From contig JAYGXS010000004.1 of assembly GCA_036362985.1 (NCBI GenBank), forward strand, positions 27,353,667 through 27,417,666: 64,000 nucleotides of DNA, in the 5' to 3' direction. Origin of the DNA: Ligula intestinalis (lineage: Eukaryota; Platyhelminthes; Cestoda; Diphyllobothriidea; Diphyllobothriidae). Below the pieces are notes generated by a model. The model was not told the origin of the DNA. It saw nothing but the letters and a program-made list of their open reading frames with translations, and did no database searches. The position numbers were made by a program, and so were the translations under genes. Shown here one piece after another: positions 58,701-64,000 of this stretch (positions are counted from its first letter, which is position 1; each line of letters begins with the position of its first letter).

Positions 58701-61358
58701 CTTAAGGCTCTCAGAAGAGGCACCGAGGAGGCACGGGACAGCCCACACTCAATTCTAAAAGTCCTATATACTGATACGAAGAGAAAGGCCAAAGTTTACT
58801 TTTGACTTTACAAAACATTTTTCACGATTTTTTGTGTCTAAGTGCCAAAAAGTGACCGATAAACCAGGTTTCATAAGTCGTATCAACAAAAAATAACGTA
58901 CCAACGCATTGATGCTGTTCACTCAGACGGTAGCCACTTGGACAGTCGCAACGAAAACCTCCAGCAGTGTTAACACAGATTCCATCCTTGCAAACACTAT
59001 CGACAGAGTTATCCGCGCACTCGTCGATATCTGCAAAAAAGTCATAATTGCTATTTGTAATAAGACGACGGGATTAATTTTTGGCACACAAGTATAAAAC
59101 ATCCAAGATAAATTGGTAGTTAAGGATGATAATTTCCTGGTTTATACCTCGCCTGATGCTTACTAAAGCTGCCCTGTGTAGTGCCAATCCCATACCCTCC
59201 CCAACAGACTGACCATATGGCTGATAGCGTTGTAGTGGTTCTACGGCCCACCTCCTTCAAACTCGAGACGCCACTGACGTGTTCTCCCAGGGTAAATCTT
59301 CGTCGCCCAGTCACGGCTTTCCCAGCGCGATGGCTGATGTCCGCACTGACGCCTGACCTTAACCCTCGCACGACCGGGTGCATAGAGGTACCCCAAACTG
59401 CTCGTCCCGAAGAGCTCATGGCCACTCAGCTCTGGTCAAGCGCTCGCCGGTCCTCTAGTCAATTCGTGCACCAACGGACACTTGGGAATCCGTTTTGAGG
59501 GGGGATGCCCGCTCACGCGCCCTCACGGCCGGACCGAGTAGCAACTTCCTCCTAATACTTCTTTAGACAATGTATTGTTCCTCCTGCTCTGGCCTTCTCA
59601 AGGTCTCTCCCGTCTCCTAAGGAACCGGGCCTGGAATATTGTAGCTGTTAGGGTTAACCGTCTTAACCTTAACTCCTTTAGCGTCACCAGCAAGACAAGG
59701 GAGGCTGGAATGGCCATTTCTTGCTCATTAGCTGTCAGCAGCCGGTCATACCTCACCCCAAGTACTGCCCCACCCGAGGCTCTTATCCGCGATTTTTTGA
59801 TCAGAAGTCTAAATGTCTAAGCATTGAGCCACGGGCTCAGTGTCTTGCCGATTTAGATTGGCAGAGATTGACACTCGTTGACTGACGTTCACCGAGGGCT
59901 AACGAGACTCACTCGTCCCGCTCTGGCTTGAGGCCCATTCTCGAGTCCCACTAGCAGCTGCACGTAATGAACTATCTGGCATAGTTCACCGGTATTTTGC
60001 CTATCCAATGAGCGTGCACCATGACGGTAACTTTGACTAGCGTTTTGCCCACGTATCTGTTCGTCTTTTATTTGATTATTCGTCATTTCTTAATTATGGA
60101 ATTTAAAAATCCGGTTAAAGTATGGCGGTTAGGAGGTCATCTACTTCAACTTACCTGAGGTCCAACTTACCGTGGTGGAGTTAGCTTATATTAGTTCGTG
60201 GCGCAAAGCGCCCCGCACACCTCAAAGTTACATGCCCTACAATTTACATGGCGAAAAACGATTCCAGTGCAACAATTGAAGAATTACACTATCCCTGGCA
60301 CGACGTAACATTGGATTTTAGCCTACTCGAACTAGCCAATAGGCGCTGGTGAAAATAGATCACATAACCTCTCCCCAGCTGCACGACAGCTAGTAGTCTA
60401 GACATTCTGATGAGGTCCGTTATCGATTGATGAACGTTACTTGACGAGTGACTATATGAATATAAAAAGTGTCGAAATCATTCGAACGATATCCGCTTCT
60501 CTAGAATATCGTAAACAACGAGAGAGTTTTGGTTTTTTCCAGCATTCAGCCAGTAGACAGGACTTGGGCCACCGAGTTGGGTTGGGGAGTGTCAGCAGCC
60601 AATTTAGTCGGAGTTCCAATCCGTTTGGGATTGGGTATACCAAACATGCTTGAAATGATTATTCCAAATGTCTTCATCTTTGTTGGTATTTCCTCTCCAT
60701 TAAAAGTTGTAGCACTAGTATTTAACAGAATTGGCAGGACTGTCTTCAGAGGTCCTTTTTGCCTTTGACTTCCAAAAGTAACCCACTTTTACATTTTCAG
60801 TACTCCGGCTTTCCTTTTTTCGTTAAATTCTGCCAATACACTTTGAATTTATCTCAATTAGCATCAGTATCCTGACCAACTGAAGTTTATGCTGATGAAT
60901 TTGATTCTATATACAACATTAAAACAAATTTAAATTTCTTTTATTTAATATTTTTGAACACTTTCAATACAATTAAAAATTCATTTAAACTCACTAGCCA
61001 AGAATTAAATATTTGACAAAAGATTACGTTAGACAACTGGGCGGGAGAAATCGATATTTAGGCGTCCCTACAAGACAATATTTTCACAGAATTGTCAACG
61101 AGTGTTTCAATTCAATTTGAAATGGACACCTCAACGACAAATGTGTATGTGAAGCGCCACTTCTAAATGACATTAATTATTCTGCGGACTTTGGGTAATT
61201 TAGGATGATGGGCAGCCTGAAAGACTCACCTATACAAGTCCGATTGTCCATCCCGGTGCGGTACCCCTTGGCACATTCGCATCTGTAACTGCCTTCTTCA
61301 TTCACACATTTATGATCGTAACCACAAATGTCCGGAGTGAGCACGCATTCGTTGACAT
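52507..61358 (-). CDS. Fibulin/hemicentin-type matrix glycoprotein, C-terminal part, four exons (gene span, 5' partial)
   Basis: Secreted extracellular-matrix proteins of this family use tandem calcium-binding EGF domains and a fibulin-type C-terminal module to assemble basement membranes and elastic matrices. The exons (minus strand) are 61358-61230, 59030-58902, 56110-55954 and 52798-52507. Joins are phase 1, 1 and 2 and create the Asp of each D-x-[ND]-E-C calcium motif. The third EGF follows the fibulin-1-like layout with [13 protein letters not shown] and its last Cys encoded by the first codon of the final exon, then CRPYDHAC and a beta-rich end (LIQSYHIEL ... [10 protein letters not shown]). 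Hemicentins share the same EGF-fibulin end, so fibulin versus hemicentin cannot be decided here. No signal peptide or upstream domain is in view. Confidence 0.8.
53075..53180 (-). mobile_element. tRNA-derived SINE fragment in fibulin intron
   Basis: The minus strand reads B box GGGTTTGAATCTCGCC and tail CGAGTTTTTTTACAATTGGG, then TCAACTTAATTAA. The head GTAGAGTGTTGGCTTGGCTA corresponds to the A-box part of the copies at 31.7 and 48.0 kb. The upstream module is missing. Confidence 0.7.
55240..55320 (+). ncRNA. Hammerhead-core-like short repeat in intron
   Basis: TGATGA (55241-55246), stem GGGTT (55248-55252) with AATCC (55261-55265), then GAACCATC and AGGCGAATAA. The stem sequence differs from the ATCC/GGAT stem of the copies at 18157 and 36078, but it still pairs. 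The first C of the core is replaced by A. Confidence 0.45.
55954..56110 (-). CDS. EGF-like exon 3, fibulin-type penultimate domain
   Basis: The acceptor CGTATTCGTAG and donor GTCAGT bound a 157-nt exon running from phase 1 to phase 2. It encodes [18 protein letters not shown], then [19 protein letters not shown] and [13 protein letters not shown]. Only five cysteines are in the exon; the sixth comes from the next exon, matching the fibulin-1 arrangement (RC..ECP..YR......RC). Confidence 0.85.
56111..58901 (-). other. Fibulin-type gene intron 2
   Basis: It holds a CTA/ACT trinucleotide-rich stretch (56622-56710). The open frame at 58459-58686 (minus) has an acceptor-like AG, but its phase is wrong for this gene. 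Confidence 0.55.
56622..56710. repeat. Imperfect (CTA)n trinucleotide repeat
   Basis: Runs of CTA/ACT units at 56630-56662 and 56695-56708 with CCA/CAT interruptions between. Confidence 0.8.
58902..59030 (-). CDS. Calcium-binding EGF exon 2
   Basis: The acceptor TTTTTTGCAG and donor GTACGT bound another 129-nt phase 1 to 1 exon. It encodes [18 protein letters not shown], then [17 protein letters not shown] and QCV. It has six cysteines and the D-I-D-E-C calcium motif. It is the same length as the preceding EGF exon, consistent with exon duplication or shuffling. Confidence 0.85.
59031..61229 (-). other. Fibulin-type gene intron 1
   Basis: It contains the dispersed repeat copy at 59211-59500. 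No other coding or RNA feature was recognised. Confidence 0.55.
59211..59500 (+). repeat. GC-rich dispersed repeat, copy 1
   Basis: It is collinear with 63637-63925: TGTAGTGGTTCTACGGCCCA, AGACGCCACTGACG, CCCAGTCACGGCTTTCCCAG and GACACTTGGGAATCC. The open frames over it are repeat-derived. Confidence 0.75.
61230..61358 (-). CDS. Calcium-binding EGF exon 1
   Basis: The acceptor on the minus strand is TTTGGACTTTTACAG and the donor is GTGAGT. The exon is 129 nt, phase 1 to 1. It encodes [17 protein letters not shown], then [15 protein letters not shown] and ends NRTCI. Six cysteines are in EGF spacing, with the calcium-binding D-V-N-E-C start (Asp completed from the upstream exon) and the N....GSY.C hydroxylation-type motif. 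Confidence 0.85.
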
Positions 61359-61789
61359 CTGTAAAAGTCCAAAGAAAACAAAATGTCAAAAAGAGCAAAA
61401 TTTTGTTTTTGAAACAAGGGATTTTGCATGGCTCACATAGTCTGTAGATTTGAAAGGCCACTTTTAAGAGGGAAGACTAAGTGGGCATTTGCGAAACAGT
61501 GTTTAGCCGAGTGTTTACGATGGAACTTCAAAGTTTCAACTGTTCTCTACCAATTGTAATGAGAAGAGCCAGCACAAACCGTCGTGAAGTGATATACTAG
61601 TCATGTTGTGACTTAAGTGTGGGCTACTGAAATCAGTGACACTACAGGGGAGACTTATTTTAACAAGTCGACTTCGTGGTTTGTTCGAGGGAACTAGGGC
61701 GTCTGCACAGGACGCCGGAATGCAAACTCTTCGCTGACTTAAGGTACGTAGTTGTGTGATAGATTTCAGGAGGAGCAAATAGTTCTGTG

Positions 61790-61955
61790 TCATAATCTTA
61801 ATACTAACCCTAACATTAAAAACTGCAATGTTACTCTTTATCCTAGTCGTACCATACAGATCAACCCTACATTTAACGCGAATTCAAACCTTAACCCTCA
61901 GCATAATTCTGACGTTCAGCCTAAAGTTGACCTCATCCCTTACCTTAATCCCAAG
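61790..61955. repeat. Degenerate telomere-like CCCTAA-rich stretch
   Basis: Many ACCCTAAC, ACCCTACA and TTAACCCT-like units with drift. This makes the open frame at 61752-62186 look Asn-rich in its first half, which is low-complexity sequence rather than a gene. Confidence 0.5.
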
Positions 61956-62189
61956 CTGTTGATGGTCTGTGACCACGCTCAGCAGAAAAACCACGTTTTC
62001 GCCTTTGACAAAGCAAGAGCCCGAACCAATGAGAAAATGGCTAGATTGCTGCTGGAAATTAGGTCGTCGATTGGCACATTTAACAAAGCCATAGAGCTTC
62101 ATTCCGCCTACCGGGCGTTAGGCACAAGGCTCGAGTCAGTTAGAACAAGGCCAACTGGAAGAAACTTGAACGTGGAACGCAACTAGCGT

Positions 62190-62575
62190 CGGAGGAAAAT
62201 AGAGGAGAGGTCGGCCAGGAACCACATGGCCAGCGAGGAGTACAACGTCACCGCTACGCCCACGAGGTCGACATCAACTCACGCGGGCAGCAACAATTGA
62301 TTCCTCCATCGGTCGACGAGGGGCAGGCCAGCCAGTTCGCTGACCTGGGACAGCCGCAAAGGGGGCAGAGGCCACACGAGCCCACCAGTGGTTAAACTCA
62401 TGGTCAGTCAGCAGCCAACAGGCAGGTCAAAGTTCGTGCGTCGGGCGCGGATATAATAACAGACATGCGGCAAGGCTGGAACAGTCCCGGCAAACAGGAA
62501 CAACCACCACCTTACTCTGACGATGGAAGCAGGCAAGTGTCCGAAACGTCAGTCTCAAAATAAAACGGTCATTGT
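62190..62575 (+). mobile_element. Retroelement 3' end with hammerhead-core-like motif
   Basis: A GC-rich stretch ends in CTGACGA (62517-62523), a hairpin with outer pair GGA/TCC (62525-62527 with 62540-62542), GAAACGTC (62543-62550), then AGTCTCAAAATAAAACGG. Similar ends are common on non-LTR and Penelope-like elements. No protein domain was recognised upstream. Confidence 0.5.
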
Positions 62576-63636
62576 CCTCGTACCTTCTTCTTCCTCTACT
62601 TTGAGGAATGGTGAAAACGATAAGCCCAATTTCCTCAGACGTTGGCGTAAAAACACATGCATTGTGGGCGGTTCCTATTCCAATGTCCGGTTTAGGCAGC
62701 TACACAAGTCGTCCTTACCGGGTAATTATTAACTTACCCTCAGGTACCATCAGTAGTTTTTACCTCAAACGGTATAGTGCGTTGATATTTTGGCAATGAA
62801 TTATTGTAAAACAAGTCTTGCTGCCTACAAACGACACTTTCCACGTTAACGGCATTAAGTCACCTCGAAATGCATCCACTGGCATATATGGGTGTTCAAA
62901 ATGAAACGAATAGATAAAATCCCGTTTCTGACCTATGGGCAGAATGCCTGGTTCGACGCTCGGATGTAAGATGGAACAAATTTCGACAAAAATAGGGGAG
63001 ATCAGCCAAAAACATCGAGCAAGTAGAAAGGATATTTTAAATTTCACTTTTCTACTATAACTATCATGTTTCACGCCAAATCTTGGAGACGCGAAGAGGA
63101 CTACAAATCGACTACGCAGAAAGATAGTCCCAGTTTGCAGTTTTCAACGTGCAGATCACCTCAAGAGGGAGATCGATGAGCACTTCAGGCTCATCTTAAT
63201 GAGTGGACAGAGAACATGCAAAGTTTCATCAATGCAATGACTGTTTCGATAGCGTTAGAAGATGTGAAAAATGACTATAACTTTGGCTAGATTACAGATC
63301 ACGGTGCTGTAAAAGGTGAAGCAAAGGTGGGATACTAAAACCTTTGTACGATAAGGGGCATCCTTCGTTCTATGTCCCACGCTTTCGCGTATGAATGTTA
63401 TCGCAGTATACAGAAATTACATCAGAGTCAATAATAATGTACTCTTTTTCTAGCCTTAAAGAGCCTGAAGTCAACAATCAAATGTAATCGCGAGGCTTCT
63501 TGCAGAAGGATATTTGGGTAGTACGATCCAATGTTGTATACCGTTTTCTTATACTATTGGCCAGTTATCAGAATAGGTGGCTATAGGTGACTTGAAATTT
63601 ACAAGTAAGGTCGTAAACTGAACTATTGGAGAATAT

Positions 63637-63925
63637 GTGGTGGTCCTACAGCCCAACTCCTCCAAATTTGAGACGACACTGACGGGCGCTGGCAAAGACA
63701 ATCTTGATTGCCCAGTCGCACCTTTGCCAGCGCAATGGCGTATGGCCGCAACGACGCGCGACCTTTGCCCTTGCGCGACCGGGGCGCAAAGACGCGTCCT
63801 AAACTGGTCGACATATCAGCGTCTCGAAGCACTCGTGGCCAATCAGCTTCCATGAAGCGCTCTCCAGTCCTCGGTCAGTTCTTGCGCCGACGGACACTTG
63901 GGAATCCACTCTGAGCAGGACGCAC
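63637..63925 (+). repeat. GC-rich dispersed repeat, copy 2
   Basis: Same order and orientation as 59211-59500: GTGGTCCTACAGCCCAACTC, AGACGACACTGACGG, TGCCCAGTCGCACCTTTGCC and GACACTTGGGAATCC. It continues into the window end. Confidence 0.75.
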
Positions 63926-64000
63926 GTGACGCCGTGCGCTCACGTGGCTCTCAGGGCCATGCCGAACCGACTGGCCGCTTTCTTCAAACTGTTGTGTACA

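Noticed and set aside
61752..62186. 144-codon protein
   Set aside because: The first half is telomere-like low-complexity repeat and the second half has no known domain or splice support.

Overview
This window is eukaryotic nuclear DNA: long introns, phase-matched exons with GT-AG borders, many degraded retroelements, and no operon structure or bacterial-type genes. The mobile-element set suggests a lophotrochozoan, most likely a parasitic flatworm (tapeworm or fluke). It includes an RTE-like reverse transcriptase of a type abundant in flatworm genomes, Penelope-like GIY-YIG pieces, tRNA-derived SINEs, Gypsy LTRs and hammerhead-ribozyme-like motifs. The organism assignment is an inference.

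Two host genes are supported. (1) On the + strand, seven exons from 3037 to 13259 encode the C-terminal part of an adducin. The first exon carries the conserved [11 protein letters not shown]...FRTGYVYR neck-region signature, and the last encodes a lysine-rich MARCKS-related tail followed by a stop. All six splice junctions agree in phase. The core (aldolase-like head) exons must lie upstream of base 1. (2) On the - strand, four exons from 61358 down to 52507 encode the C-terminal part of a fibulin/hemicentin-type extracellular matrix protein: two 129-nt calcium-binding EGF exons, a third EGF-like exon and a fibulin-type C-terminal module with a stop. Its 5' exons lie beyond the window or were not recognised.

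The 39 kb between these genes (13260-52506) is almost entirely dead mobile DNA: an RTE-like RT remnant (17.8-18.7 kb) interrupted by a small repeat, a 412-bp TA-flanked MITE (19.3-19.7 kb), two Penelope-like GIY-YIG remnants (22.5 and 28.2 kb), a foldback element (49.0-49.6 kb), tRNA-derived SINEs (29.8, 31.7, 48.0 and 53.1 kb), a tandem array (32.4-33.8 kb), four LTR pieces (36.2, 37.6, 39.2 and 44.3 kb), a 5'-truncated Gypsy integrase (39.6-41.05 kb) and a Tc1/mariner transposase pseudogene (45.0-46.2 kb). Elements also occur inside the introns.

The most interesting signal is a recurring short motif with the conserved hammerhead ribozyme core order (CTGANGA, hairpin, GAAA). It appears at many sites: downstream of a Penelope-like GIY-YIG domain, inside long inverted repeats, and in a dispersed short repeat with the tail AGGCGAATAA. 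Several copies keep the stem II hairpin while its bases change. Hammerhead motifs in Penelope-like elements are a known association; the foldback and short-repeat forms may be less described. Self-cleavage is not shown by sequence reading alone.
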